Shown: positions 20,047 to 32,214 of the stretch, piece by piece
Layout: each line of letters opens with the position of its first letter
Position numbering within the stretch: position 1 is the first letter of the stretch
NCBI GenBank assembly: GCA_036873135.1
Contig: JAPTYO010000002.1
Location: forward strand, 40,725,452-40,789,451
Direction of reading: 5' to 3'
From: Clarkia xantiana subsp. parviflora
Lineage: Eukaryota; Streptophyta; Magnoliopsida; Myrtales; Onagraceae
Length of the DNA: 64,000 nucleotides
The notes under the pieces: generated by a model
Seen by the model: only the letters and a program-made list of their open reading frames with translations
Told to the model about the DNA's origin: nothing
Database searches by the model: none
Made by a program: the position numbers and the translations under genes

Positions 20047-22584
20047 AGGAATGGTTTCACCTTTTCTTGACTCTATTTTTAGCGGAATATCGCCCAAGCG
20101 GGTAAAGTGACGGTCCCGGCCTCTATCGAGTTCTCGAGATGCGTCGTAATTTCCTTCTTCCTTTTCTTTGAGAAGTCTTTATGCTGATCCCGGCCTTTAT
20201 CGAGTGCTCGAGGTGTGCTTTTATTTCTATGCCCCCTGTTTCAGAGGATCTTAATATATAGACGAAAAAAATGATGTAATTAAATTTAAGCAAGTTCACG
20301 TGATAATGTTCTATGGGAGTAAGAATTACGAGCCTTGGTCTCGTTTTACTTATCCTTAGAACTGTGTCCCTATTGGAGGAACCTACTTTTGGGCTCTCGA
20401 AGCCGATAGGGTGCTTTGGAAGCGGTGTTGCACTCCGTTTGGGAGAGTGCGAGTATGATCTTCTAGCTTTGGCCTTCAATGGGCGTGGCATTTTTCTCCC
20501 CGTTTGTCGGAGTATTGGCATGGTCCTTCAACCTTATCCCTGCAACTTTCTCTATGTAGGAGGAGGTGAGGATGGTTAAAGTTTATGCTCTTACCCTTTC
20601 GTATAAAAAGAGTTTTTATGGATATATGTAGAAGGTGGTTCCCTCCATATATGTTGGACCGTTACTCCCTTCGTGTAGGCTAAGGGGCTCCCCGGACGGT
20701 TATTTTGCCTTCGTGACTCAGTGCTGAGGCTACCTCTGTGGTATGTATACCTTGCACATCCACAAGTGGGGGCTTGGCCCTTATGTTATTCGTGCTCCGT
20801 GACCTTAGCATATAGAGTTGTATGTATATAGTTGTCTCCTTAGTGGATATGCTTCGGACGTTGGGGGATTAGCCCTTGCGTTAATCACGAAACCTGCGTA
20901 TATGAGATTGTATATGTATTGTTGTCCTTTAAAGTGGATGTGTTTGGCATTTTCGACGCGGGGGGTTAACCCTTGAAGTTACTACGCTTGGTAGCCCTTG
21001 TATGCGTGCCCCCGTAGTGGACACGTTGTTGTTTGTAGAGGGATACTCCTTGTATTGGCTACGCTAGGTAGCTCATGTATAAGGTTGTTCCTTCCCTGTC
21101 CCTGGTTGATATATAGTTTGTTGTAGGTGTTTGGTCCCTCCCCAACTACCTTGGGTAGTGTCGGGATGGTTTTGCTTATCTTCCCCTTAGGGGTGCTTGA
21201 GATGTTTGTTTATCCGCCATAGTCCTTCCTTTGGCAAGTAGTACCATCCATGCACGTGTCTTTGCCCCCGTAGTAAGCATTTGATCTTTGTGCACGTTGG
21301 GATGTACTTCCGGGTAGGTTGGCGTTGATGAACTAGCCTAGTGCGTTGTCTCGCTTCTGTTGGGATGTTTGGCTCTGATCTGAATTCGGGAGTTGGGTCG
21401 CGGCTTATCCTTATGGAAGGGTTGGTTTTTCTTTGGGACCCCATGCTCTTATTTGGGGTGTAAGATAATAGCTTGTTGAGTAAGAAATGGTTTCTCTCAT
21501 ACACTGGGATGGACGGATTGTTTGATTTGGAGAAGTCGTTTTATCTTTCCATTAGCTGGGATGGCGATGGGTGTGTTTATTAGGTTAAGGTGGGGCTTTG
21601 CTTCTTCTATTGTTCCGAGTTTCAGGAGGTTTTCATGTATTAACGAGTTTTTCCTATTTAGGTTAGCCCCTTAATTATCTCTTCTTTATTTGGATTCAAA
21701 GTGCTCTACCGTTGCCGATGTCGGGTCTTCGGAAGTTCTAGCTAAAATCGCGTCAAAGGGATCTAGCATCGGAGAGTGGGAAAGCTTCGGACGCTGGAGA
21801 TGAGTCTTTGCCTCCTTACCCCTTCTCCCCTCCCCCCCCCCCCTGAGGGTTGGCTTTATGGTAGTGTCCCCCCTTGTATATGTGTACTTGCTCTGTATCT
21901 GTTATGTCTTAGATTTGTATATTCGGTTAGGACCAGGTTGCTTTTGGTTCTTCTTGTGGATTCTTTCTGTCCTATGGTTGGATGTTGCGTTTCGTGGCGA
22001 GCGGGGATTATCATCGGATTTCTCGTCAACCTCGTTTTGACGGCCCACTTTATGGCTTCCTCTAGGCTATTAAGGTTTTACCTCTTCACAATTTTCTGCC
22101 GGAGAGGATGACCCCCCTTGTGAAGGGTAATCAAGATGATATTGCCTGTTGATTCTTCCCTTGTACTTTCTTTTGTATTTTGCTCCTGCTTCTTTTTGGA
22201 GATGTTCTTGTTTTATTGTTAGATACTCAGGCTTGCTTTTCGTTGTCATAATGTGGTTTTATGTCTGAATGGCTTGATGTGCTTTCAGGACTCCTTTTGG
22301 TTGATTGCTTATTTCCTTGAAGTTTCTTTATTTTGCCTATGGGGTGGAGTGAAGGGTGTCCGTTTCCTAATTTGGTGTGTATCCCACGTTGCCCCCCGGG
22401 TAAAGTATTGGCTTTAATCTTTGGTTGACTCTTATGGTGGGTAGATAGGCGTCCGATTAGGTTTTGGCGGTTGTTTGAAAGCTTGGTGGAGGTTATTCCT
22501 TTGGTTTGCCTCTTCGACCTCCGACCTCTCATTTTATGTTGGAAATATGGCCTTGTGGGTCGTATATCCCTTTTATGTTCTTAT
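20047..22584. other. Element A 3' region, degenerate and non-coding
   Basis: Positions 20047-21400 are matched, in reverse orientation, by 48960-50327, for example AGTAAGCATTTGATCTTTGT and the cross-strand equivalent near 49000. Positions 20740-21120 contain drifting repeats with TGTATATAGTTGTC and GTGGA[TC][AG][TC]G. No antisense gene like that of element B is found. The frames here are short and unrecognised. Confidence 0.55.
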
Positions 22585-23610
22585 GGATCTTCCCATTTTC
22601 GGTTTGGAAGGGTGGCCCGGTGGTCCTATATCCCTTTTCGGTTGTAATGGTTGTCCTCATGGATCTTCCCTTGTTCATATGTAAAGGTTGTTGATCGCTT
22701 TATCGTATGCAAAGGTTGACCTTTTGGATCTTCCCATTTTCGGTTTGTAAGGTTGGCCCAGTGGGTCTTATATCCCTTTTCGGTTGTAATGGTTATCCTT
22801 ATGGATCTTCCCTTGTTCATATGTAAAGGTTGTTGATCGCTTTATCATATGTCAAGGTTGTCCTTTTGGATCTTCCCATTTTCGGTTTGTAAGGGTGGCC
22901 CGGTGGATCTTATATCCCTTTTATGTTGTAATGGTTGTCCTTATTGATCTTCCCTTGTTCATATGTAAAGGTTGTTAATCGCTTTATCATATGTCAAGGT
23001 TGTCCTTTTGGATCTTCCAATTTTTGGTTTGTAAGGGTGGCCCGGTGGGTCTTATATCCATTTTCGGTTGTAATGGTTGTCCTTATGGATCTTCCCTTGT
23101 TCATATGTAAAGGTCGTTGATCGCTTTATCATATGTCAAGGTTGTCCTTTTGGATCTTCCCGATTTCGGTTTGGAAGGGTGGCCTGGTGGGTCTTATATC
23201 CATTTTCGGTTGTAATGGTTGTCCTTATGGATCTTCCCTTGTTCATATGTAAAGGTTGTTGATCGCTTTATACTATGTCAAGGTTGTCCTTTTGGACCTT
23301 CCCATTTTCGGTTGGTAAGGGTGGCCCGGTGGGTCTTATATCCCTTTTCGGTTGTAATGGTTGTCCTTATGGATCTTCCCTTGTTCATATGTAAAGGTTG
23401 TTGATCGCTTTATCATATGTCAAGTTGTCATTTTGGATCTTCCCATTTTCGGTTTGGAAGGGTGGCCCGGTGGGTCTTATATCCCTTTTCGGTTGTAATG
23501 GTTATCCTTATGGATCTTCCTTTGTTCATTTGTAAAGGTTGTTGATCGCTTTATCATATGTCAAGGTTGTCCTTTTTGGATCTTCCCATTTTCGGACTTG
23601 TTATACCCTG
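22585..23610. repeat. 142-bp tandem repeat array of element A
   Basis: Starts of GGATCTTCCCATTTTCGG-type units lie at 22585, 22736, 22868, 23010, 23152, 23294, 23435 and 23578, mostly 141-143 apart. Each unit holds two related halves (..GGATCTTCCC[AT]TTTTCGG.. and ..GGATCTTCCCTTGTTCATAT..). The array lies between integrase and the 3' LTR, the usual place for repeat arrays in Tat elements. Confidence 0.9.
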
Positions 23611-23734
23611 GAGAAGCGTCTGCTTTATTTAGTAATATCATCAGCATTTACAGAAAGGAAAGTCTAATTGGAGTCCGTAGATCTCCCCATAGTAATAGTA
23701 AACTTAGCTAACATAAAGTGATACTCCAGCTCCT

Positions 23735-24800
23735 TCATGTGTAGTATTTTTTCAGGTGTTCTCCGCTGAAGGTGTTGGTGGATACTTGCCCTTCTGCGTC
23801 TTCCAGGCGGTACGCGTTTAATGTTGGGATGGATGTTATCTTGTAAGGGCCTTCCCATTTTGTAGACATCTTATTTATATTGTCCAGGTGTATGAACTCG
23901 TTCCTTCTCAGCATCAATTCTCCTACATGGAATTGACGGACCTTTACCCGTCTGTTGTAATAGTGTGTCGTTGCCAGTTGCATTCTCGCTTGTGCTTTTT
24001 CTGCCTTCCATCGCCTTTCTTCTGTCATGTCTAACTCCAAGCGTCTTTCTTCATTGTTGCGCTCCTCTTCATAGTATTATACTCTGTGAGAAGCAACTGC
24101 TATCTCTATGGGTGCTACTGCCTCCGATCCAAATACCAGACTGAAAGGTGTTTCCCCCGTCGTCCTCTTTGGGGTTGTACGCAATGCCCAAAGTACATTA
24201 TCCAATTCATCCACCTAATTTACCCCGAATGCCTCGATTCTTCTCTTTAGTCCTTCCAAGACTATTTTGTTTGCAGATTCTACTTGGTAATTTGTCTGGA
24301 CGTGTTTCACTGACCCAAATCGGTGGTCGATGCCTAGTGTTTTGTTGTATGACTCTATCTGACGACCCTTGAATTGTGGTCCATTGTCGCTTATTAGCAC
24401 TTTCGGAACTCCATACCTAGTGACTATCCTTGTTTGGAGGAACTTGATCACTTGGAATTCTGTTCTTTTAGCCAAAGCCTTGGCCTCTATCCACTTTAAA
24501 AAGTAGTCTATAGCTACTAGGATGTATCTCATTTGGCTTTTTGATATGGGCAATGGGCCGATCAAATCGATGCCCCATTGAGCGAAGGGTCATGCGCTTT
24601 TAATGGACATGAGGTTGGATGCTGGGGCGGTTATATTCTTTGAGTATCTTTGGCATGCATCACATTTTTGTACCATCTCCGTGGCCTCCTTGTTCATTGT
24701 TGGCCAGTAGTATCCCTGATTGAGGGCCTTCCTCACTATTGTCCCTGCTCTTTCGTGGCATGAGGCCTGACCTTCGTGTAGCTCTCTTAGTATTTGACCC
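23735..24800 (-). pseudogene. Integrase of element A
   Basis: The N-terminal zinc finger is seen as LHEGQASCHE..CDACQRY near 24600-24800. The core has GPLP, the second catalytic Asp in LISDNGPQF and the Glu in YQVESANKI (24215-24565). The C-terminal part (23735-24040) has HYYNRRVKV, WEGPYKI and ends HLKKYYT. A TGA replaces the tryptophan codon in what B reads as SAWPFAQWG (at about 24588), and the frame is broken again between 24041 and 24214. The product would insert the cDNA into the genome; this copy cannot make it. Confidence 0.85.
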
Positions 24801-26760
24801 GTTTCCGGGTCCGCCAAACATCTCAAGTAAGGAGTGGAGTATCCCCTTTTGTATAGCATGCCATTAATGATTAGGTAATTTATCGATAGCCTTTCTACCC
24901 TTGTCGATTCCATTGTATCTTCTGGTAGTTCTCCCCTGCTCAGGTATCGAATGATTGGTGTCATCCAATTATCTGCTTCATCGTTTGATGGTGCCTCTAT
25001 TGCTAGTAACTCTCGCCTATCATAGGCTGGTAGTAGTATTTTTTCATCGAAATGCACATCCTTTTCTTGTGGGATCCCTAGGGAAAACTTACACAATGAG
25101 TCAGCATCCCCATTTTTTTCTCTTGGTATGGCCGTGATTTTGAAGGTTTCAAAACCTCCCGTTGCTGCTTGGACCTCTTGTAAGTACTGTCGCATCTTTG
25201 GGGATTTGGCATTGTAGTCTCCTTTGACTTAGTTTACCACTAGTTGGGAGTCGCATTTCACCTCCAAGTGTTTTACTCCCATACCTCTTGCTATTCTCAG
25301 GCCTGTGAGCAGAGCTTCATATTCTGCCTCATTGTTTGTAGCACGGAATGTCAAAGCCATAGCGTAGCGTAACGGAGTTCCCTCTTGAGGTGGTATTATT
25401 ACAAGGCATGTCCTCGACCCTTCCTGGTTGGACGATCCTTCTGTGAACATTAACCAGACATCCTCATTGTCGTCCCTCTCTATTTCTTGCTTTGGCGGGT
25501 TCTCTTCTATTGTATTTGGTTGTGTGCCTGTGAACTCTACTGTGAAATCTGCCAAGGCCTGTCCCCTGATGGTTGTTCTTGGGGAAAAGTGTATTCTGAA
25601 TTCGCTCAACTCTATTGCCCATTTGACCATTCTTCCCGAAACGTCTGGTCTTTGGAGTTGGTGCTTTAGAGGCTGATTTGTAAGTACCACTATCTCATGT
25701 GCATGAAAATATGGCATAAGCTTCCTTGCAGTGACTACTAGGGCGAAGAGGTATTTCTCTATTGGCACATAATTTGCTTCGTACTTTGTGAGTGTCTTGC
25801 TTACGAAGTATATTGGTAGTTGGACGCCATTTTCCTCCCTTATTAATGCTGAGCTAACTGCCGTCTCGCTTACCGAGATATACAAGTATAGCTTCTCCCC
25901 AGGTATTGGGTGTACTAGGGGTGGTAGTGTTCTTATGTGTTGTTTGAGCTGTTGGAACACCTCTTCACATCTAGGCGTCCATTCAAATCTCTTGTTTGCC
26001 CGCAATACCTCAAAGAAGGGTAGCGCTTTGTCACCTATCTTTGAAAGAAAGCGATTTAAGGATGCCAGCCTCCCATTGAGTTGTTGTACTTCCTTGGGCT
26101 TGGTGGGCGATTTCATTTCTTCGATTGCAAGTAGCTTTTCGGGATTCGCCTCTATTCCCCTTTGGCTTACCATGAAGCCAAATTTTCTTGACTGCACTCT
26201 AAACACGCATTTCTGTGGGTTTAATCGTACTTGATGGATACGCATCCTCTCAAATACCTTTCGCAAATCAAACTCATGGCTTGCCTTTATTTTGGACTTG
26301 ACGATCATGTCGTCTATATATGCTTCCATGGTTTTCAACATCATGTCCCCAATAGCTTGTTGACCATCCTTTGGTACGTCGCTCCTACGTTTATTAGCCC
26401 GAAAGGCATCACCTTGTAGTGGTAGACCTCACTATCCGCGTAGAAAGTTGTGTGTGGTGCATCTTCTGGGCACATATTGATTTGGTTGTACCCTGAGTAT
26501 GCGTCCATGAGGCTTATTACTTCATGTCCTGCTGTTGAGTCTACCAACTGATCTATTCGTGGAAATGGGTATGCATCCTTGGGACATGCATTGTTCAGGT
26601 CGCGATAATCGATGCACATTCGCCATCTTCCCTTGTTCTTTCTCACCAATACTGGGTTTGCTACCCATGTTTGGAATCTTATTTCCTGTATGAATTCAGC
26701 GTCTAGCAATTTGCCTACCTCCTCTCGGATTGCGATCTTCTTGGGTTCCCCTAGTGATCA
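24801..26760 (-). pseudogene. Reverse transcriptase, RNase H and second RNase H of element A
   Basis: RT motifs are WRMCIDYRDLN, LMDAYSGYNQI, HYKVMPFGL and the active site as YIDDMIVKS (25229-26709, with a frameshift near 26341). A gypsy RNase H follows. Then comes the second, archaeal-like RNase H of Tat elements (FTEGSSNQEGSR, TNNEAEYEALLTGL, VKCDSQLVV). A TAA replaces a glutamine codon after LVVN at about 25226. The first acidic residue of the second RNase H is in the sequence FTEG, where B has YTDD. The enzyme would copy element RNA; the copy is dead. Confidence 0.85.
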
Positions 26761-27122
26761 TCTTTTTTGTGCTATCGGTCGTACCGACTCATCAATGTTT
26801 AGCTTGTGCGAGATCACTTCTTCACTTATTCCTGGCATATCGCTGGGTGACTAACCGAATAGCTCTTTGTATTCCTTGAGGAGTGCCACTAAGTCTTCTT
26901 CATCCTTTTTGGAAAGTGTTGTCCCCAGCCGTATTTTCCCGTCTGGCTCTTCTATTAAAATTTCATTTATGTCTTCCGCCGGTGCTGGTCTTCCATATTC
27001 CTCCTGGGGTCTGCGTCGACGAGAAACACGTCTGGCGGCTTCTTGTTGGCTTCATCCTTCCCTATGTTATTCAAGCATATCCTTGCGACTCGTTGGTCTC
27101 CTTTAACCTCCCCTACTCCTTT

Positions 27123-27605
27123 TTATCCTGGAAATTTGAGTATCTGGAATGTTGTAGACGGTACCATGTCATATTTGTTTACTGAGGTACGTCCTAGCAT
27201 TCCATAGTACCCGGGCAGCTTTTCCATTATGACAAAGCTAGCATCGAAGGTAAGGTGTATTTTCTCATCTTCCAATGTCACCGGCAAAGTGATTGTTCCC
27301 ATTGGATATGACGCTGCTCCTTGGAAGTCTGTTAATGGGGTGTATAGGGGCTTCAAGTCTCTTTTATTCTTCCCAAGCTTTATCATTGTATCGAATGTCA
27401 GGATGTTTGTCGAACTTCCTTCATTTACCAAGATCCTCCTTACTTGGTAATTGTTGATTCCGATGGTCACTACGAGCGCTTCGTTATTAGGTAAGCTCGA
27501 GTTTTTTATATCCTTTCCACCGAATTGTATTTCTCCCCCCACTATGTTTCCTTTCCTGTGCCTTTTGTGTTTCCCATGACTGTGTAGCATACACCTCTCT
27601 TGCAT
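27123..27605 (-). pseudogene. Protease of element A with altered active site
   Basis: A retropepsin-like domain has RRILVNEGSSTNIL where the catalytic D-[TS]-G is expected (B has ILVDIGSS). The Asp is Asn here and Thr/Ser is Glu, so proteolysis is unlikely. The flanking pattern (GAASYPMGTITLPVTL, YYGMLGR) fits the Tat protease. Confidence 0.75.
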
Positions 27606-27900
27606 ATTTTGTTTCTCCTCCCGATGCTAGGCCTCCGTTGATTGTGTTTGTCGTTGCTCCGACTGTCCACTGTTTCTGCTCTTGGTGTTGGTTGGGGTAG
27701 GTCTTGACTCACCTCCTGTTGTGGTTTAATCGTACTTGATGGGGTGTTACTCATGGGCGGTTGATATTCTTTATGTGGTAGTTGGATCTCCATCTTCCCC
27801 TTTTCCTCCCATGGGTTTGTTTATTGCAGTTTCATCCTTGGTGTTTTGCTACTACTGCCCCCGTTTTTCTCCGTACGCACATTGTTTGTTGCCATTGAGC
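27542..27900 (-). pseudogene. Gag remnant of element A
   Basis: The minus strand has an ATG about 60 bases inside the PBS (MATNNVRTEK...), soon stopped, and then a proline/glutamine-rich frame (27542-27793) that runs into the protease. Only about 350 bases lie between PBS and protease, so the matrix, capsid and most of the nucleocapsid region is missing. Confidence 0.5.
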
Positions 27901-27928
27901 TTAGTTGGTAGGCTATGTGCTTCTTGTT

Positions 27929-27949
27929 CGAATTCGGTAGACGACGCCA
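27929..27949 (-). other. Primer-binding site of element A
   Basis: On the minus strand TGGCGTCGTCTACCGAA follows the LTR end TGTGTAAACA after one base. Its position and TGGCG start fit a tRNA primer site; I did not match it to a specific tRNA. Confidence 0.6.
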
Positions 27950-27950
27950 G

Positions 27951-28260
27951 TGTTTACACACGAGTGTTTATTGTGGGCTTCTCCTTCTCGATCTTCTTCC
28001 TGATGGGCTTCTTCTCCCCGATCTTCTCCTTCTTGGGCTCTTTCATGTTTGGGCTCTCTTCTTTATTCCTTGCTTACATGCAAAAGGGCATCGGGGGGTC
28101 CCGGTAAGCCCACTCCGAAGCTTAAATCAATTTAGAGCTTCTAGAGAGAGGGTGAGCTTAGAGAGAGAGATTACCTTCAAATGAGGGGATGGGCTCTCAA
28201 TTTATAGAGTTTCTATTGGACCACCCCGGTTCCAGTGGTTCTCTGGTTCTTGGGCGGTTC
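27951..28260 (-). mobile_element. Truncated 5' LTR of element A
   Basis: Aligns with 19315 to about 19625 of the 3' LTR, including a minus-strand TATA-type site (TCTATAAATTG, one change from the other copy) and the leader. The U3 part beyond the TATA region is absent and B sequence begins by about 28262. Confidence 0.8.
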
Positions 28261-28277
28261 TACTTGCTGTGTCCAGT

Positions 28278-29540
28278 CTAGGGATGGAACTTCTTTAGGT
28301 GTCCTCCGCTGAAAGAGTTTGGTAATAAGTTTCCATCCAGGTCTTCCAAATGATATGCATTTCTCTGGGGGATTGATGCAATTTTATATGGTCCTTCCCA
28401 TTTTGGACACAACTTGTTTATTTTGTCGAGATGTGAGAATTCATTTCTTCTCCACACCATTTCTCCCACGAAGAACTTTCTGGGTCTTACTTGTTTGTTG
28501 TAGTAGCGTGCTGTTGCGAGTTGTATTCTTGCATGTGTTGCTTCAGAGCTCCATTGTTTTTCTTCTGCCAGGTCCAGTTCCAAACGCCTTTCTTCATCTT
28601 TTACCTGTTCATCAAGATAGGATGTTCTGTAGGAGGTCACTGCTATTTCCACGGGGGCTACAGCTTCTGTGCCGTATACTAGGTTGAATGGCGTTTCTCC
28701 TGTGGTTTTTTTTTTGGCGTGGTGCGAACTGCCCATAACACGTTTTCTAGTTCCTCCACCCAATGTCCTCCTAGTGCATCCTCCCTCTATTTGAGACCGT
28801 CCAGGACGATCTTGTTTGCTGACTCAACTTGTCCATTGGTTTGTGCATGTCTCACCGAAGCGAAGCGATGGTCGGTCTTCAAGTAATTGCAATAGTTGGC
28901 CAATCTGTTGCTTTTGAATTGGGGCCCATTGTCGCTGATCAAGATTTTGGCATGCCGTATCTTGCTACAATGTTGCACTTGATAAAATTTATGACATGTA
29001 TGTCTGTCGTTTTGGCAAGTGCTTTGGCCTCAATCCACTTGGAGAAGTAGTCTATTGCCACTAGTATGCATGTTCGATGTCCAGTTCCTTTCGGCAGTGG
29101 GCCAATGATATCTATGCCCCATTGTGCGAAGGGCCAAGCACTTCCAATTGGCATCAGGTTTGCTGCTGGAGCTATGATATTCCTTGCGTACTTCTACAAG
29201 ATTCGCATGCTTGGAATCGTTCTTTGGCTTCTTTGTGCATTGTTGGCCAATAATAGCCTAGATTTAGTGCCTTCCTTAACAATGATCTTGTTCTTTCATG
29301 GCATGCAGCGATTCCTTCGTGGAGCTCCCTCAGAACTCTCTCTGTCTCTGTATATGCTATGCACCTTAGGTATGGAGTTTGTGAAGCCTTTTTGTAGAGG
29401 TTTCCATCTATTATGGCGTAGCTTGGTGCCAGCTTTTCGATTTTTGCTGCCTCTATCTGTTCATCGGTAGTTTGCCTTCAGCTATGTACCTGTGAATTGG
29501 CGTCATCCATGTAGTGATTTCCTCAATTGATAGTACCTCC
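28278..29540 (-). pseudogene. Integrase of element B
   Basis: The core has SAWPFAQWGIDIIGPLPKG, ILISDNGPQF and GQVESANKI. The C-terminal domain (28278-28763) has NLVYGTEAV, RYYNKQVRP, WEGPYKI and ends HLKKFHP with a stop. A frameshift lies near 28940-28975 (between GMPKS and KILISDN), another near 28765-28790, and the zinc-finger part (29160-29540) is broken. The three core acidic positions are still visible, but no single reading frame remains. Confidence 0.85.
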
Positions 29541-29550
29541 ATTTGCTCTA

Positions 29551-31250
29551 TTAGCGGAAACAACCTCTACTCCGGAAATGGACCTCTTTGCTGGCATGTG
29601 GTGCACCCAAAGCAAATTTACTTAATGCGTCTGCTTCCTGGTTTTCGTCTCTTGGAATTGCACTTATTTTGAAAGTGTCGAAATATGGTAACAGATCCTT
29701 CACTTGTTGGAGGTATTTTTGCATTGCTCCCGCCTTTGCGTCGTAGTCACCCTTCACCTGATTGACAGCTAGTTGCGAATCGCACTTTACTCTCAGCTTC
29801 TTTGCCCCCACTCCTTTTGCAATTCTGAGACCTGTTATTAATGCCTCGTACTCTGCTTGGTTATTTGTGGCTCTAAAAGTTAGAGCCAACGCGTAGCGGA
29901 GTGGTTCCGACCCGTCGGGTGGAGTTAGTATTAAACCTGCCCCCGAACCGTTTGAGGCTGATGAGTCATCTGTGTACATATCCCATAATTCATTCACTTC
30001 AGCGTTTTCTAGAATGACCCCTCCTTCTTTCTTGGTTTCTTTTTTCTGTTCGTCTTCTAGGCTTATACCTGTGAATTTTACAATGAAGTCTGCAAGGGCT
30101 TGTCCCTTTATTGCTGTTCTTGGCTCGAAATGTATTTTGAATTCACTTAGTTCTATCACCCATTTGGTTAGTCTTCCTGAGGTCTCCGGCTTTTGCAACA
30201 TGTGTTTTAGTGGCTGGTTCGTCAGGACCGTTATTTCACGTGCATGAAAATACGGCTGTAGTTTACGTGCTGTTACTACCAAGGCGTAGAGATACTTTTC
30301 TATTGCCATGTAGTTCTTCTCGTACATTTGTCAGCGCCTTCCCTGTGAAGTATACTGGACGTTACACGTTTCCCTCGTTCCTGATTAGCACTGAACTTAC
30401 TGCCTCGTCACTCACTGAGATGTACAAGTAGAGGGGTTCTCCTGGTAAGGGCTTTGCCAAAAGAGGCAGCGTTCGTACGTGTTGTTTCAGTTGTTGGAAA
30501 GCCTCCTCGCATTTGGCCGTCCATTCAAACTTCTTATTTGCTCTAAGTACCTCGAAGAATGGTAGAGCTCTTTCTCCTAGCTTGGACAAAAATCTGTTTA
30601 GTGCAGCTAGTCGTCCGTTCAGTCGTTGGACTTCTTTATGTTTGGTTGGAGATTGCATCTCCTCCACAGCTTGCAGCTTTTCTGGATTTACTTCTATTCG
30701 TCTCTGGCTCACCATAAAGCCAAGGAACTTTCCTGATTGGACGCCGAAAGCGCACTTCGTGGGGTTCAATCGTACCTGGAACTCGCGCATTCTTTGGAAC
30801 ACCCTCCGTAGATCCTCCACGTGTGTCGTCTTCTCCTTTGATTTGACGATCATATCATCCACATAAGCCTCCATGGTTTTTCCTATCATGTCTCCGGATA
30901 TTTTGTTGATCACGCGCTGGTATGTTGCACCTGCGTTTATCAGACCGAATGGCATTACCGTATAGTGGTAAATGTCACCGTCTGCATAGAAGGCTGTATA
31001 TTTTGCGTCATCTGGATGCATCTTGATCTGATTATATCCGGAGTATGCGTCCATGAAACTCAGCAAGTCGTGGCCAGAAGTGGCGTCGACCGGCTGGTCT
31101 ATTCTTGGCAGCGGGTATGATTCTTTTGGGCATGCATTGTTTAAATCTCTGAAGTCCACGCACATTCTCCAATTTCCGTTTGATTTCTTTACCAGCACAA
31201 GGTTTGCGACCCATGTTTGGTAGTTGATTTCTTGTATGAAACCTGCCTTA
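29551..31250 (-). pseudogene. Reverse transcriptase, RNase H and second RNase H of element B
   Basis: RT (30362-31198) has WRMCVDFRDLN, FMDAYSGYNQIKM, HYTVMPFGL, AYVDDMIVKS and LGFMVSQR. A frameshift near 30330-30362 separates it from the RNase H continuation (29551-30327). The second RNase H has MYTDDSSASNGSGAG, TNNQAEYEALITGL, VKCDSQLAVNQVKGDY and ISAIPRDENQEADALSKFA, with its acidic residues present. This pair of RNase H domains is the evidence for a Tat-lineage element. Confidence 0.88.
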
Positions 31251-31659
31251 GCAATTTTCCCACCTCATCTCGTATTCCTACCCTCTTGTTTCCGCCTATT
31301 GGTCGTACTTTTTGCGTGATAGCTCGCTTCTCCGAATCGATGTTCAACCTGTGTGATATCACCTCCTTGCTTATTCATGGCATATTGCTTGGGGACCAAG
31401 CGAATATATCCTTGAATTCTCGTAGTAGTACGGTCAGCGCTACTGCTTCCTCTTGTGGTAGTGTTGCCCCTATTCGAAACTTTCTTATCTGGTCAGTCAA
31501 TTTCGACTTCGGCTAGCTCCTCTGTTGGCGATTGGCGACCATATTCCTCTCTTGGATAAGCGTCGATGAGGTATCTCTTCTGTGACGTCTGATTGTTGTG
31601 GTTGTGTAGCGAAGAGTAACACTCATTTGCCATTTGTTGGTATCTATCCTAGGCTTCTC

Positions 31660-32010
31660 CTATGCCTGTGTCGGTTGAAACTTCAATTTCTGGTGCGCTG
31701 TGGATGAGATCATTCCATACTTTTTAATGGTTGTAAGCCCTAGTATTCCATTGTATCTCTTCAGTTTCTCGACTATAAGGAACGTTATTGGAATGTGAAG
31801 TTGGCTGTTTCCTGTTCCTATTGTCGTTGGCAGTGTTATTGCTCTGCTCCTAACGGGTAGCTTGTTTCTCTCTCTGAAGTCGATCAAAAGGGAGAAACAC
31901 TGGTTGTATATACTTGTTAGTTTTCCCTAGTGAATTTACTGCCTGAGCAGTTATTAAGCTTGCGGAGCTGCCGATGTCTACCAGGATTCGACAGACTAGT
32001 GATATCACTA
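31660..32010 (-). pseudogene. Protease of element B
   Basis: A retropepsin-like domain keeps LVDIGSSASLI with the catalytic Asp, then LPVRSRAITLP and YNGILGL. At least one frameshift occurs before 31887. Only about 200 bases separate it from LTR sequence, so gag is lost here too, or lies in the unsequenced gap. Confidence 0.7.
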
Positions 32011-32118
32011 TGATGTTGATTGTGATTACGAGGGCATCTTCTTATGTGGGAATGTGATGTGCTCCTTATCCTTTTTGCTGAATTGGATTTCGGCCTCCAG
32101 TTTTGTGTATTGGGTGGT

Positions 32119-32141
32119 NNNNNNNNNNNNNNNNNNNNNNN
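32119..32141. other. Assembly gap (23 N)
   Basis: The run of N lies between the protease-side remnant and the 5' LTR of B. The right side has GGTCCTCCTGAACCTGGTCCT twice (about 32142 and 32194), and the last 75 bases of the LTR, seen at 9721-9797, are absent. Missing gag, PBS or LTR end could be hidden here. Confidence 0.95.
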
Positions 32142-32214
32142 CCTCCTGAACCTGGTCCTCCATGTATTCCGTGTATTGATGACATTCTTTCCTGGTCCTC
32201 CTGAACCTGGTCCT

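Larger units (their letters stand above)
19315..28260 (-). mobile_element. Element A: Tat-type Ty3/gypsy element nested in B
   Basis: The 3' LTR is at 19315-20030 and a truncated 5' LTR at 27951 to about 28260, with a primer-binding site directly inside the latter. Order on the minus strand: 5' LTR, PBS, start of gag, protease, RT, RNase H, second RNase H, integrase, 142-bp repeats, degenerate 3' region, purine tract, 3' LTR. The left boundary lies in B's 3' repeats and the right boundary about 15 bases after B's integrase stop, so A interrupts B. About 430 bases of the 5' LTR U3 are missing, so the target duplication (expected GTGGG) cannot be confirmed. Confidence 0.75.

Noticed and set aside
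22935..23404. Three 61-codon frames of similar sequence
   Set aside because: They are the same frame read in successive 142-bp units, not genes.
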